From Planctomycetota bacterium (GTDB lineage: Bacteria > Planctomycetota > UBA1135 > UBA2386): a stretch of 53,034 nt of DNA. The DNA is taken from assembly GCA_016794035.1 (NCBI GenBank), contig JAEUHS010000092.1, forward strand, positions 1 through 53,034, read 5' to 3'. The notes under the pieces were generated by a model. It saw only the letters and a program-made list of their open reading frames with translations. It had not been told where the DNA came from and did not search any database. A program made the position numbers and the translations under genes. How positions within the stretch are numbered: the stretch's first letter is position 1; the number at the start of each line of letters is the position of its first letter. Positions 20,390 to 28,866 of this stretch are shown here, in pieces.

Positions 20390-22042
20390 ATGACCACCGT
20401 ACCCCAGGATCGCGCCGTGCATGCCGCGAACGCACTGGCGGCGCTGCACGCCTGTCGCACGCAGGCCGAGCTGGATCGGCGGTTCGCGACGGAGCTGGCG
20501 GCCCAGTTGCCGGACACGGCCGTCGCGCTGTGTCTGACGACCGACGCGGAGGGTGGCCGTCGGGTGACGTTCGCGGTCGGCGGCGAGTGGCAGGCGACGG
20601 TCGATGGCGACGCGCGGGCAATCGCGGCCGCGACGTGGTTGCCGATCACCTACCGCGAACACGAAGTCGGCGCACTCGCCGTCGGCCGGGAACTCGGCGA
20701 CGACGAGCGCACGGCGTTGCTGGCGGCGCTCGCGCACTACGGCGCGGCGTTGGCCAATCTGACCTTCAACGCGGAGGCGCATCGCGATGCCGACACCTAC
20801 TGCGCCACCTTGCAGGCCCTCGAGCAGGGCATCGTGCTGTTCCAGGAAGAGGACGCCGAGACCATGAAGGCCAGCCTGCTGCAGCAGGCGATGCGCATCG
20901 GCGACGCGCTGGCGGGCGTGCTCTACGTGCTGCGCGAGGTGGGCGACCCCGCCTCCGGTCTGGAGCGCGAGCAGGTGCTGGGTCTGCCGGAGGAGTTCCT
21001 GGACAGCCTGCGCGGGCAGGGCGAGACGGCCTGGCCGGACGTGCTGCTGGGGCTGCCCACGCAGGTCATGGCGCGCGGCGACGACGGCTCGCTCGCGATG
21101 TTGGCGCCGCAGTGCGTGCCGGCCATGCTGCAGCGCATCGCCGTCATGCCGCTGCGCTACCACGGACTCGAGGCCGGTCTCTGCCTGCTGTTCAATCCGC
21201 AGGTCGAGGGCCACGAGACGCGCGACGTCGCCGCACGGCTGCAGAGCTTCGGGCTGCTGGGCGCGGCGCTGTTGCATCGCCTGCACCTGGAGGCGTATCG
21301 GGCGCAGAACAGCTCGCGGGATCGGGAGCTGCAGATCGCCAGCACGATCCAGCAGCGGCTGTTGCCGAGCCACCCGCCGGCGACCCCGGGAGTCGCGTAT
21401 GCCTGGTGCCTGGTGACCGCGCAGAACATCGGTGGCGACTACCTGGACGTGTTCGCGCCGCACGAGAACGACGTCTGCGGCATCGTCGCCGACGCGTCGG
21501 GGCACGGCATCAACTCGGCGCTGCTGATGAGTTCGTTCCGTTCGACCTACCGTGCCAAGGCGCCGGACATGACCACCGAGGTCCTGGCCGCGATGCTGAA
21601 CGAGGAGGTCGTGCACGAGGTCGGTCCGACCGGGATGTTCATCACCGCGGCGATCTACCACCTGGATTGCAAGACGCGCCGCCTGCACCTGACCAGCGCC
21701 GGCCACACGCCGGGCATGCTGTTCCACGCCGCCACCGGCGAGGTCGAGATGCTCGACTCGGATGGGCCGCCGCTCGGATTCATGGCGGGAGCCGACTACA
21801 CGCGCCAGGAACGGCACCTGGCATCCGGTGATGTGCTGCTGCTCTACACCGACGGCATCTCCGAAGCGGCGAACGGCGACCTCGACATGTACGGCGAGCA
21901 GCGCCTCGCCGCGCTGCTGCGGCAGCACGCGAGCGCCACCGCCGACGAGGTGCTGGCCGCCGCTCGCCAGGACCTCGCCGAGTTCACGGGCCGCGATCGC
22001 TACGACGACGACGTGTCCCTGACCGTGATCCGCATCGACTGA
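20390..22042 (+). CDS. PP2C-type (SpoIIE/RsbU-like) serine phosphatase with GAF-like N-terminus
   Basis: 550 residues from the ATG at 20390. The first 300 or so residues look like two GAF-type sensory domains. The C-terminal PP2C domain starts near LQIASTIQQRLLP. Metal-binding and core motifs are GGDYLDV, VADASGHGINSALLM, LTSAGHTPGMLF, DGPPLGF, LLLYTDGISEA and the closing DDDVSLTVIR. RsbU-type phosphatases dephosphorylate anti-anti-sigma factors in partner-switching pathways. No STAS or RsbW-like partner is present in the window. It probably forms one transcript with the HDOD gene. Confidence 0.9.
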   Translation: MTTVPQDRAVHAANALAALHACRTQAELDRRFATELAAQLPDTAVALCLTTDAEGGRRVTFAVGGEWQATVDGDARAIAAATWLPITYREHEVGALAVGRELGDDERTALLAALAHYGAALANLTFNAEAHRDADTYCATLQALEQGIVLFQEEDAETMKASLLQQAMRIGDALAGVLYVLREVGDPASGLEREQVLGLPEEFLDSLRGQGETAWPDVLLGLPTQVMARGDDGSLAMLAPQCVPAMLQRIAVMPLRYHGLEAGLCLLFNPQVEGHETRDVAARLQSFGLLGAALLHRLHLEAYRAQNSSRDRELQIASTIQQRLLPSHPPATPGVAYAWCLVTAQNIGGDYLDVFAPHENDVCGIVADASGHGINSALLMSSFRSTYRAKAPDMTTEVLAAMLNEEVVHEVGPTGMFITAAIYHLDCKTRRLHLTSAGHTPGMLFHAATGEVEMLDSDGPPLGFMAGADYTRQERHLASGDVLLLYTDGISEAANGDLDMYGEQRLAALLRQHASATADEVLAAARQDLAEFTGRDRYDDDVSLTVIRID

Positions 22043-22084
22043 CCGAAAGGCCGTGTTGGCCGCGGCGCGCCCTGCTGGTCGCAC

Positions 22085-22183
22085 GGCTGCGCCAGCCCGG
22101 CCTCGGCCGGCGCCGCGGTGGTGGTTGCGTTGTCTCGCCAGCGTATCGCCACCGCGTCGCGCCGGCCCCGACGACGGCGGCGT
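22085..22183. repeat. Dispersed intergenic repeat, copy B1 (first of a tandem pair)
   Basis: About 99 bp between the phosphatase gene and rpoN. Positions 22101-22183 match 22217-22299 with two differences over 83 bases. The 17-mer GCGTATCGCCACCGCGT lies at 22141-22157. Complementary arms CCGCGGTGGTGG and GCCACCGCG flank a loop, giving the same fold as copy A in the opposite orientation. No open frame with coding character is present. Confidence 0.75.
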
Positions 22184-22198
22184 GCCTGCCTGGTCCAA

Positions 22199-22299
22199 CG
22201 GCTGCGCGAGCCAGGCCCTCGGCCGGCGCCGCGGTGGTGGTTGCGTTGCCTCGCCAGCGTATCGCCACCGCGTCGCGCCGGCCCCGACAACGGCGGCGT
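22199..22299. repeat. Dispersed intergenic repeat, copy B2 (second of a tandem pair)
   Basis: Direct repeat of copy B1 with a period of 115-116 bp; the 17-mer is at 22257-22273. It ends three bases before the hairpin that contains the rpoN stop codon. Together with B1 it fills the 298-bp non-coding gap between two convergent genes. Confidence 0.75.
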
Positions 22300-22301
22300 G
22301 A

Positions 22302-22350
22302 GCACTTCCGAAGTGGGGTTCGCCGGAGGCGAACCCCACTTCAGAAGTGC
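22302..22350 (-). terminator. 23-bp hairpin containing the rpoN stop codon
   Basis: Positions 22302-22324 pair with 22328-22350 with one mismatch in 23 and a GGA loop. The TGA of rpoN (22343-22341, minus strand) and its last two codons lie inside one arm. No T-run follows. The other convergent gene ends about 260 bp away beyond the tandem repeats. Confidence 0.7.
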
Positions 22351-23768
22351 TTGCGCCGCGTGCTGCTGTCGATGCCAAGCGCCTTGCGGTACTTGGTCAC
22401 GGTGCGGCGCGCGATGTGCACGCCGCGCTTGCCGAGTTCCTCGACCAGCTGGTCGTCCGACATCGGCGCGTCCTTGTCCTCGGCGTCGACGATCTGGCGC
22501 AGCGTGTCCTTGATCGCCTGCTGGCTGACCATGTCGCCGGCGTCCGACATCGTGCCGCTGCTGAAGAAGCGCTTCATGTCGAAGATGCCCTGCGGCGTCT
22601 GGATGTACTTGCCGGACGCGGCGCGGCTGACCGTCGAGATGTGCACGTGCACGGCGTCGGCGATGTCCTGCATCTTCATCGGGATCAGGTGCTGCACGCC
22701 GTGGCGCAGGAAGCCCTCCTGCCGGCGCACGATCTCGGTCGCCACGCGCTCGATGGTGTTCTGTCGCTGGTGCACCGCTTCGATGAACCACTTCGCAGCT
22801 TCGATCTTGCGGCGCAGATACTCGTAGACCTTCGGGTCGTTGCGCGCCTCCTGCAGCAGGTTGCGGTAGATCGGCGAGATCGCGAGGTCGGGCACCGAGC
22901 CGCGCTGGGACTTCACCTCGAAGCGGCCGTCGATCTCCTCGATCAGCACGTCCGGCACGACGCCGGTGGAGGGCGGGCCGCTGAACTCGGCGCCGGGATG
23001 CGGATTGCAGTGCACCCGCAGGAACTCCCAGCTCTCCTTGACTTCCTCGATCGATGCGCCGGTCTCCTTGGCGATCTTCGGCAGCTTGTTCATCGCCAGG
23101 TCGTCGAGGTGCTGTTCGACGATGCGGCGCGTCAACGGGCGCACGAACTCCATGTGGTCGAGCTGCATCAGCAGACAATCGCGCAGGTCGCGGGCGCCGA
23201 CGCCGGTCGGTTCGAGGCCTCGCACGACCTCGACGGCCTCGTCGGCGAGCGGCAGCGGCACGGCCAGCTGCTGCGCGATCTGCTCCGCGGTCTCGTGCAG
23301 ACGCCCTTCGTCGTCGAGCGAGAACACCACGTGCTCGATCACGCGCACCAGGTCCGGGTCCGATTCCTGCGTGCGCACCTGCGTCATCAGGTGTTCTGCC
23401 AGCGACGTGCCACGGCCCGGTGTGTTGGCCAGCGCCTCGAGCTTCTTGTCCTCTTCGTCGCCGGAGAAGGACTGCGAACGCATGCGCCAGTTGGGCTCCA
23501 TGCGCGCCTCGAGCTGGTCGATCTCGGTCGAGAACTCGCGCTGCAGGCGGTCCTCGATCTGCTGCGGTTGCTCGGGCGCCGCCGGCTGGGCCTCGCTGCG
23601 CTCGGCCTCGTCCTTGCGCTCGAGGAAGACGTTCTCCTGCAGTTCCTGGTCGATCTGGTCTTTCAGCTCCAGCAGCGGCAGCTGCAGGACCTGCATCGCC
23701 TGGATCATCTGCGGCGACTGGACGAGTCGCTGTTCGGTTCGCAGGGACTGGGTCAGGCCGAGGCGCAT
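22341..23768 (-). CDS. rpoN: RNA polymerase sigma-54 factor
   Basis: 475 residues. Region I is Gln/Leu-rich (LTQSLRTEQRLVQSPQMIQAMQVLQLP). An acidic region II follows, then the core-binding domain and the DNA-binding domain with the HTH at MQDIADAVHVHISTVSRA. The RpoN box ARRTVTKYRK lies at about 453-462, near the C-terminus (RRKHF). The length is normal. It directs RNA polymerase to -24/-12 promoters and needs AAA activators, none of which lie in this window. The sequence begins MRLGLTQSL at the ATG at 23768. It is convergent with the phosphatase gene across the repeats. Confidence 0.96.
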   Translation of the reverse strand: MRLGLTQSLRTEQRLVQSPQMIQAMQVLQLPLLELKDQIDQELQENVFLERKDEAERSEAQPAAPEQPQQIEDRLQREFSTEIDQLEARMEPNWRMRSQSFSGDEEDKKLEALANTPGRGTSLAEHLMTQVRTQESDPDLVRVIEHVVFSLDDEGRLHETAEQIAQQLAVPLPLADEAVEVVRGLEPTGVGARDLRDCLLMQLDHMEFVRPLTRRIVEQHLDDLAMNKLPKIAKETGASIEEVKESWEFLRVHCNPHPGAEFSGPPSTGVVPDVLIEEIDGRFEVKSQRGSVPDLAISPIYRNLLQEARNDPKVYEYLRRKIEAAKWFIEAVHQRQNTIERVATEIVRRQEGFLRHGVQHLIPMKMQDIADAVHVHISTVSRAASGKYIQTPQGIFDMKRFFSSGTMSDAGDMVSQQAIKDTLRQIVDAEDKDAPMSDDQLVEELGKRGVHIARRTVTKYRKALGIDSSTRRKHF

Positions 23769-23828
23769 GCCCTCCTTGTAGCCGGATCCGGGACCGAGGT
23801 CACGGTCCGCCGGTCGGGCATTTGCCGC

Positions 23829-25532
23829 TCACCAGCGGATCGTGGTGTCGAGCGTCGATCGCATCGGGCGTCCGTCGAGCAGCACCGGCGGACCGTCGCC
23901 GTGTTCCAGCGCCTGGCCGTTCGTGGCCGGGCCGTCGTGCTGCACACGCACCGACGCGACATCGGTCGGCATCAGGTTGCCGCCCGACGGCACCGCGCTG
24001 CGCAACTGCGGCGGGGTCGCCTGGGTGCACTGCGTCAGCAGCTGGACGTGCATTCGCGCGCCCTCGGGGGCGGCGCGCACGCGCAGCCAGTTGCCGACCT
24101 GCAGGCAGGCGACGACGGGATCGTGGACGCTCGCTTCCTGGGCGATCTCCACGTACAGCTCGCGGATCACGTTCGTCTCGAGGGTGCGGCCGACGGTGGC
24201 CTCGCGGCCCAGCAGGGTCGGCAACACGATCTCGTGCACCGAGCTGCGGTCGGCGTCGGCGCCGACGAGGCGGCAGCTCTGGCGTACCGTGACCGTGCGC
24301 AGCATGCGCTCCTGCAGGCCGAGCAGCATCGCCGCGAGCCGGGTGCGCACGGGTTCGGGCGCCAGTGCGAACAGGTGGCCGCCGGCGACGAACATCTCGA
24401 AGTCGGCGCGCTCGGCGTCGCTGCCCAGCGAGGTCCGCAGCAGGTCCTGCAGCACGTCGCTCTCGATGTGTCCGAATCCGGCGCCGATGTCGTCGTTGGT
24501 CGGCGAGGTCGGGTCCTGGTCGCCTTCGGCGGGGCTCGCCGGCGGCGGCCCGAGCCGCTGTGACAGCGCGTCCGACGTCAGTGCGCTGCACGGCAGCACC
24601 GCCAGTCCGCCGAGCGCCGGGGTCGCCGGCGGCGTGCGGCTGCTGACGCGCACGGTGAGCACGCTCTGGCCGCCGCTGGACGGCGAACCGCGCAACGTGA
24701 TCGCCAGCGCGCCGCCGTTGGTCACCCGGCCGGAACAGGCCCCGTAGATCGTCTCGAGCAGCGGCAGCTCCAGATCGGTCTGGCCGGGGACGCCGGTCGG
24801 CACCGTGCGCACCGTGCCGCGTCGGTGGCCGATGCCGAACTGCAGGTGCAGCACGATGTCGTCGCCGCCGACCAGCGTGTGTGGCGTCACGACCACCCGC
24901 CCGCCCTCGCAGAACGCGTCGGTGATCGGCACCGACACCGACTGCTTCTGGGCCACTTCGCAGGCGACGTCGCGCAGGTAGCGCGTCCAGCGCTGCTGGT
25001 CGAGCGCGACCGGACGGGCGCTCTGCGTCTCGCTGCGGCTGTGCCACACCGCCACGCGCGTGCTGGCGAAGGCCTTCCAGTCCTCGGGTGCGATCACCGC
25101 GGGCGGCGCCTCGTCGGCACCGGCCTCCCACAGCGTCACCTCGACCTCGAGCGGCCGCAGCACGATCGCCGACAGATCGCGCACCTCGTCCCGCACGCGT
25201 GCGACCTCGCCTTCGTCGCCGAAGGCGAACAGGCTGTCGTTCTGCATCTCGAGGTGCAACGTGCCACCTTCGACCGCGTCGGCGTGCAGCCGCCGCAGCA
25301 GTTCGGCGGCGGAGTCGGGGTCGAGGTAGCGGCCGTCCGTCAGCGTGCCGAGCAGATCCGGGCGGTCGCCGGCCTCGGTGCGCGTCAGCAGGGAGCCCCA
25401 CGGCGGCGGCACGATGCCGCTGTGCCACCCGCACGCATGTTGCAGCGGCAGCACTTCGAGCAACGCCTTGGGGTCCTGCGGCGAGGTGGCGACCGCGGCG
25501 AGCAGGGACAGGTGGGTCAGTACGGAGAGCAT
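23829..25532 (-). CDS. Secreted protein of unknown function, last gene of the ECF sigma operon
   Basis: 567 residues from the ATG at 25532, chosen because a signal peptide follows at once (MLSVLTHLSLLAAVATSPQDP). The remainder has mixed alpha/beta character. An early region (about 110-145) resembles the small alpha-beta repeats of secretin N-domains (TLHLEMQNDSLFAFGDEGEVARV), but this is only a suggestion. A second half starts near IESDVLQDLLRTSLG. No catalytic motif is recognised. The gene starts 34 bp after the anti-sigma gene, so it is probably co-transcribed with sigma and anti-sigma factor and may be the target or sensor of that circuit. Confidence 0.7.
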   Translation of the reverse strand: MLSVLTHLSLLAAVATSPQDPKALLEVLPLQHACGWHSGIVPPPWGSLLTRTEAGDRPDLLGTLTDGRYLDPDSAAELLRRLHADAVEGGTLHLEMQNDSLFAFGDEGEVARVRDEVRDLSAIVLRPLEVEVTLWEAGADEAPPAVIAPEDWKAFASTRVAVWHSRSETQSARPVALDQQRWTRYLRDVACEVAQKQSVSVPITDAFCEGGRVVVTPHTLVGGDDIVLHLQFGIGHRRGTVRTVPTGVPGQTDLELPLLETIYGACSGRVTNGGALAITLRGSPSSGGQSVLTVRVSSRTPPATPALGGLAVLPCSALTSDALSQRLGPPPASPAEGDQDPTSPTNDDIGAGFGHIESDVLQDLLRTSLGSDAERADFEMFVAGGHLFALAPEPVRTRLAAMLLGLQERMLRTVTVRQSCRLVGADADRSSVHEIVLPTLLGREATVGRTLETNVIRELYVEIAQEASVHDPVVACLQVGNWLRVRAAPEGARMHVQLLTQCTQATPPQLRSAVPSGGNLMPTDVASVRVQHDGPATNGQALEHGDGPPVLLDGRPMRSTLDTTIRW

Positions 25533-25566
25533 GCGGGAACCGGGTGGCAGGAGGCAGGACGGGGGT

Positions 25567-27126
25567 CTAGTCGCCGAGGGCGAACGCGCGGTCGCGGAAC
25601 CAGTTGGCCACGCGCGGGAAGTCGTGGAACGAGCCTTCGGCCAGCAGCGCGCGGTCGGCCTCGCCGAGCGCCATCGCGTCGACCCAGGCCCGCGCCGCGG
25701 CGACGGCCGCACGCGCGAGGGCGGCGCGCAGCAGGTACATGTCGTCGGCGCGAGCGAGCGCGACCAGCGGCTCGAGCTGCCAGCGGGGCCGGCACGACAG
25801 CGCGAACGCCGCCGCGTGTGCTTCGAGGAACGGCGCGCGCTGCAGGTGTTCGAGCAGCGTCGTCAGGCTGCGGTCGTCGCTGGCCTGACCGAGGGCCAGC
25901 AGGCACTGGATGCGCCGCGGCGCCGAGCGGGCGTCGCGCAGGGCGCGTTCCAGATCGGCGAACACGACCGCCGGCTGGCCGGCGAACCACGCACACGGGC
26001 CGGCAGCGTCGACGGCGAGTTCGCCCCGCGCGGCCAGATCCTGCCAGACGTCCAGCAGCAGCGCCGCGCCACCGGCCGGGCGCACGTCGCAGCGCAGCGC
26101 GGCGGCCAGTGGTTCGACCAGGTCGGGGTGGCGCCGGACCGCGCGCTGGATCGCGGCGTCGAGCGAGCGGTCGCCGAGGCGGGCTGCGACCGTGAGCACG
26201 GCGAGGTCGCCGCGGGCCGGGCCGCTGCGGCCGGTGTCGAGCCGCTGCAGATCCGCCTGCAACTGGCCGAGCAGGTGGGGCGCGCCGCGCACGACGTCGA
26301 GCACGCGCCGATGCAACGCGCGCTGCTCGGCATCCCGATCGCCGAGGCTCGCCAGCGCGTCGAGCAGCGCGGCGCCGGCGACGGTGCCGTCGCCGCGGCT
26401 GGCGGCGGCCGCCAGGAGCCGGTCCGCGGCGGCGAGGCGTTCGGTCGTCGGCAGGGTCGCATCGACCAGGACCCGCTGCAGTTCGGGAGTCGTCGGCACG
26501 CGCTGGGATGCGTCGGGGCGCGGCTGCCGCGCGCGCCGTTGCGAGGCGTCGCTGGCGATCAGGATGTCGCCCGTCGCGACCGGCGGGTTCGCGGGGACCG
26601 CCGCCGGCGGCGCGGCGAGCGGCACGAGCGTGGCGGCCGGGCCGCGCTCGGGGCGCGGTTCGCTGCCGCTTGCCGCCGGCCGCGGCGCGGCGATGGTCGG
26701 CAGCTGTCCGGGGCGGGCGGCCAGCCACCAGCAGGCGGCGAGGCCGAGACCCAGCAGCAAGCACCCCACGCCGGCGGCGCGTGCCAACGTCGGCCGGCGC
26801 GCGGCGGTCGGCGCCGGCTCGATGGCCGCGAACCAGCGCGTGGCCAGCGCGCCGAGTTCGCCGCCGTCGACGGTGCGCCCGGCCTGCGCGGCCAGCAACG
26901 CGTCGAGCCGGCGTGCGCGCAGCAACTGCGTGCGACAGGTCGCGCAGGCCAGCAGGTGATCCCGCAGCGAATCGCCGCACACGAGTTCGAAGCCGCTGTC
27001 TTCGAGGCTGCTGTCTTCGCGGCCGCTGCCTGCGCGCTCGCCGGCGCCGCCGACGTCGCCGTCGAGGTAGATCGCCAGCACCGCGTCGGTACGCGCGCAG
27101 TCGGGCGGTACGGTGTCGCGGCTCAT
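25567..27126 (-). CDS. Membrane anti-sigma factor with zinc-finger N-terminus and large helical-repeat domain
   Basis: 519 residues from an ATG that overlaps the sigma factor stop (ATGA). The N-terminal anti-sigma domain has HLLACATC, the HxxxCxxC zinc motif of ZAS proteins. A single membrane helix (GVGCLLLGLGLAACWWLAA) lies at about 125-145. A Pro/Ala-rich linker follows, then roughly 330 residues of short alpha-helical, Leu/Ala-rich HEAT-like repeats outside the membrane. The cytoplasmic part should hold the sigma factor inactive and the outer repeats should sense a signal or bind the secreted downstream product. A large HEAT-like sensor is unusual for an anti-sigma factor. Confidence 0.8.
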   Translation of the reverse strand: MSRDTVPPDCARTDAVLAIYLDGDVGGAGERAGSGREDSSLEDSGFELVCGDSLRDHLLACATCRTQLLRARRLDALLAAQAGRTVDGGELGALATRWFAAIEPAPTAARRPTLARAAGVGCLLLGLGLAACWWLAARPGQLPTIAAPRPAASGSEPRPERGPAATLVPLAAPPAAVPANPPVATGDILIASDASQRRARQPRPDASQRVPTTPELQRVLVDATLPTTERLAAADRLLAAAASRGDGTVAGAALLDALASLGDRDAEQRALHRRVLDVVRGAPHLLGQLQADLQRLDTGRSGPARGDLAVLTVAARLGDRSLDAAIQRAVRRHPDLVEPLAAALRCDVRPAGGAALLLDVWQDLAARGELAVDAAGPCAWFAGQPAVVFADLERALRDARSAPRRIQCLLALGQASDDRSLTTLLEHLQRAPFLEAHAAAFALSCRPRWQLEPLVALARADDMYLLRAALARAAVAAARAWVDAMALGEADRALLAEGSFHDFPRVANWFRDRAFALGD

Positions 27127-27707
27127 GGGTCGAGGTGCTCCCGGACCCGCTGCAGCACCTTGCGGCGCGCGGCCAGCACCTGCATGCGCGCGGCGACCGG
27201 CGTGCACGCGAGCACGGCGCCGATGCCCGCGTAGTCCATGCCTTCGACCGCGCGCAGGTGCAGCGCCGTGCGCTGGCGCGAGGTCAGGCGTTCCATCGCC
27301 TCGTCGAGCCGGTCCTGCAGCTCGCGCGCCATCGCCGAGTGCTCGGCGCCCGCATCGAGGTGGTCCGGCACGTCGATCTCGAGCGGCTGCGTCGCGTCGG
27401 CCCGGCGCCAGCGCGTCGGGTCGGCGGCCAGGCGCACCAGGATGCGGAACAGCCAGGTGCGCAGCGCGCTGTCGCCGCGGAACGCCGGCAGGCCGCGGAA
27501 GGCCCGCACCAGCGTTTCCTGCACCAGGTCCTCGGCCCAATGGGGGTCGCGGCAGTGGCGCCGGGCCAGGGCCAGCAGGCCGGCGAGGTGCGGCCGCATC
27601 AGCGGCTGGAAGGCGCCGGCGTCGCCGGCCTGGCAGCGGCCCAGCCAGTGCCGTTCGAGTGCGGACGGCTCGGGAGGCTGCGGTCGTTCACCCACGCGCG
27701 GTTCCAT
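27123..27707 (-). CDS. ECF-family RNA polymerase sigma factor
   Basis: 194 residues. The region 2 landmarks are WAEDLVQETLVRAFRGLPAF and LRTWLFRILVRLAAD; region 4 is LTSRQRTALHLRAVEGMDYAGIGAVLACTPVAARMQVLAARRKV. It starts with the ATG at 27707. The stop overlaps the start of the zinc-finger anti-sigma gene, the classic ECF/anti-sigma coupling. It is likely autoregulated, although no promoter is obvious in the 69 bp before it. Confidence 0.93.
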   Translation of the reverse strand: MEPRVGERPQPPEPSALERHWLGRCQAGDAGAFQPLMRPHLAGLLALARRHCRDPHWAEDLVQETLVRAFRGLPAFRGDSALRTWLFRILVRLAADPTRWRRADATQPLEIDVPDHLDAGAEHSAMARELQDRLDEAMERLTSRQRTALHLRAVEGMDYAGIGAVLACTPVAARMQVLAARRKVLQRVREHLDP

Positions 27708-27776
27708 GTCGTGCCTCTTGGAGCCGGGTCGCCCTGGGTGCGTAAGCGGGAAAGTGGGAAGTGCGGTGGGCCCGCC

Positions 27777-28676
27777 TCAGCGGCGCAGGCTCTGCAGCAG
27801 GCCGTCGAAGCGCCAGAGGAAGGTCAGGATCAGGCCCACGGCCAGGGCCATGGCCAGACCATAGACGATCGCGGTGCCGCGGCGAGCCGTGACGACCAGC
27901 GACCGCCCCGACACCTCGCGGCGATGCACCAGGGCGCGCTGCAGCGCGTCCTCGAGTTGGCCGGCCTGTTCGCCGGTGCGGAGCAGGGTGCGCGTGTCGG
28001 GGTTCAGGGCCAGCGAGGTCGCCAGCGCCTCGCCGAGGTTGTGGCCGGCGCCGAGCACGCGGCCGGCGACGCGCAGCCGTTGCCGGACCGCGCCCTCCGG
28101 GACCGCGGCGGTGGCGGTCTCGTGCGCCTGCACCACGGGCACGCCGGCGCCGTACATGGCCTGCAGCGTCTCGAGGTAGGGGATCTCGGCGAGGTCGGTG
28201 GCGAGGCGGCCGATCAGCGGCATGCGGGTCCAGCGCTCGTCGCCGCGGCGCAGCCCGCGCTGCGCGGCGAGCGTGAACACCGTGGCCAGCACCACCAGCG
28301 CGGCGACCGCGAACGCGAAGTAGTAGTGGCCGACGATCGGTGCGGTGGCGATGCACGCGAGCACGACCATGCCGAGCAGCACCGTCGGGTAGGCGAGGCC
28401 GCTGACGACCTGGCGGCGAACCGCCGCGCGCTGGCGCCGCTGCTCGGCGCGCCCGCGCAACGCGGGGCCGATGCGGCCCGCGCGCCAGGCCGCCAGCAGG
28501 ATCGCGTCTTCGCTCGGCGACAGCCTGACGCCGCGCTGCCGCAGCGCGCCGTGTACCGCGCGGTCGCCGTCGTCGCCGCTGGCGCCGATCGCCTGCATCG
28601 GCAGCCCCGCGTCGAGGCTCGAAGCCAGCTCGTCGAAGTGCAGGGCAGCGCGTTCGTCGGCGGCGATCGACAGCAT
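27777..28676 (-). CDS. GspF/PilC-like type II secretion inner-membrane protein (short form)
   Basis: 299 residues from the ATG at 28676 (a GTG at 28772 would add 32 residues that overlap an intergenic repeat and look non-coding). Membrane helices begin at VVSGLAYPTVLLGMVVLACIATA, with a second helix soon after and a third at the C-terminus (IVYGLAMALAVGLILTFLW). YPTVLL and the domain ending RTLLRTGEQAGQLEDALQRA are typical of the T2SSF domain. Usual GspF proteins have two such domains in about 400 residues; here the first cytoplasmic domain is weak and short. It may serve a type II secretion or pilus machine with the GspE-like ATPase encoded at 52097. Confidence 0.8.
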   Translation of the reverse strand: MLSIAADERAALHFDELASSLDAGLPMQAIGASGDDGDRAVHGALRQRGVRLSPSEDAILLAAWRAGRIGPALRGRAEQRRQRAAVRRQVVSGLAYPTVLLGMVVLACIATAPIVGHYYFAFAVAALVVLATVFTLAAQRGLRRGDERWTRMPLIGRLATDLAEIPYLETLQAMYGAGVPVVQAHETATAAVPEGAVRQRLRVAGRVLGAGHNLGEALATSLALNPDTRTLLRTGEQAGQLEDALQRALVHRREVSGRSLVVTARRGTAIVYGLAMALAVGLILTFLWRFDGLLQSLRR

Positions 28677-28777
28677 GATGGCAGTGTGGGAACGCGACCG
28701 CGGCGGGGCAAGGCATACCGCACGCCCAAGCAACGCGCCCGACGGTTCGCGGACCGTGGCCAGGTCCGTCACCGCCG

Positions 28778-28794
28778 GCGTATGGCCACCGCGT
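28778..28794. repeat. Dispersed intergenic repeat, copy D (17-mer core)
   Basis: GCGTATGGCCACCGCGT differs from the 22141 and 22257 copies at one position. It lies between the start of the GspF-like gene (28676) and the end of the dCTP deaminase gene (28855), next to a hairpin. Confidence 0.6.
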
Positions 28795-28813
28795 AGCGGC
28801 TTTGCCGGGACGC

Positions 28814-28866
28814 CACTTCCGTCGCCGCCGTTCGCCGCTGCGCGGCGGACGGCATCAACGGAAGTG
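28814..28866 (-). terminator. Nested hairpin containing the dCTP deaminase stop codon
   Basis: CACTTCCGT (28814-28822) pairs perfectly with ACGGAAGTG (28858-28866). The 35-base interior holds a second GC-rich stem (GCCGC with GCGGC). The stop codon (28857-28855, minus strand) lies just inside the outer stem. Confidence 0.5.
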
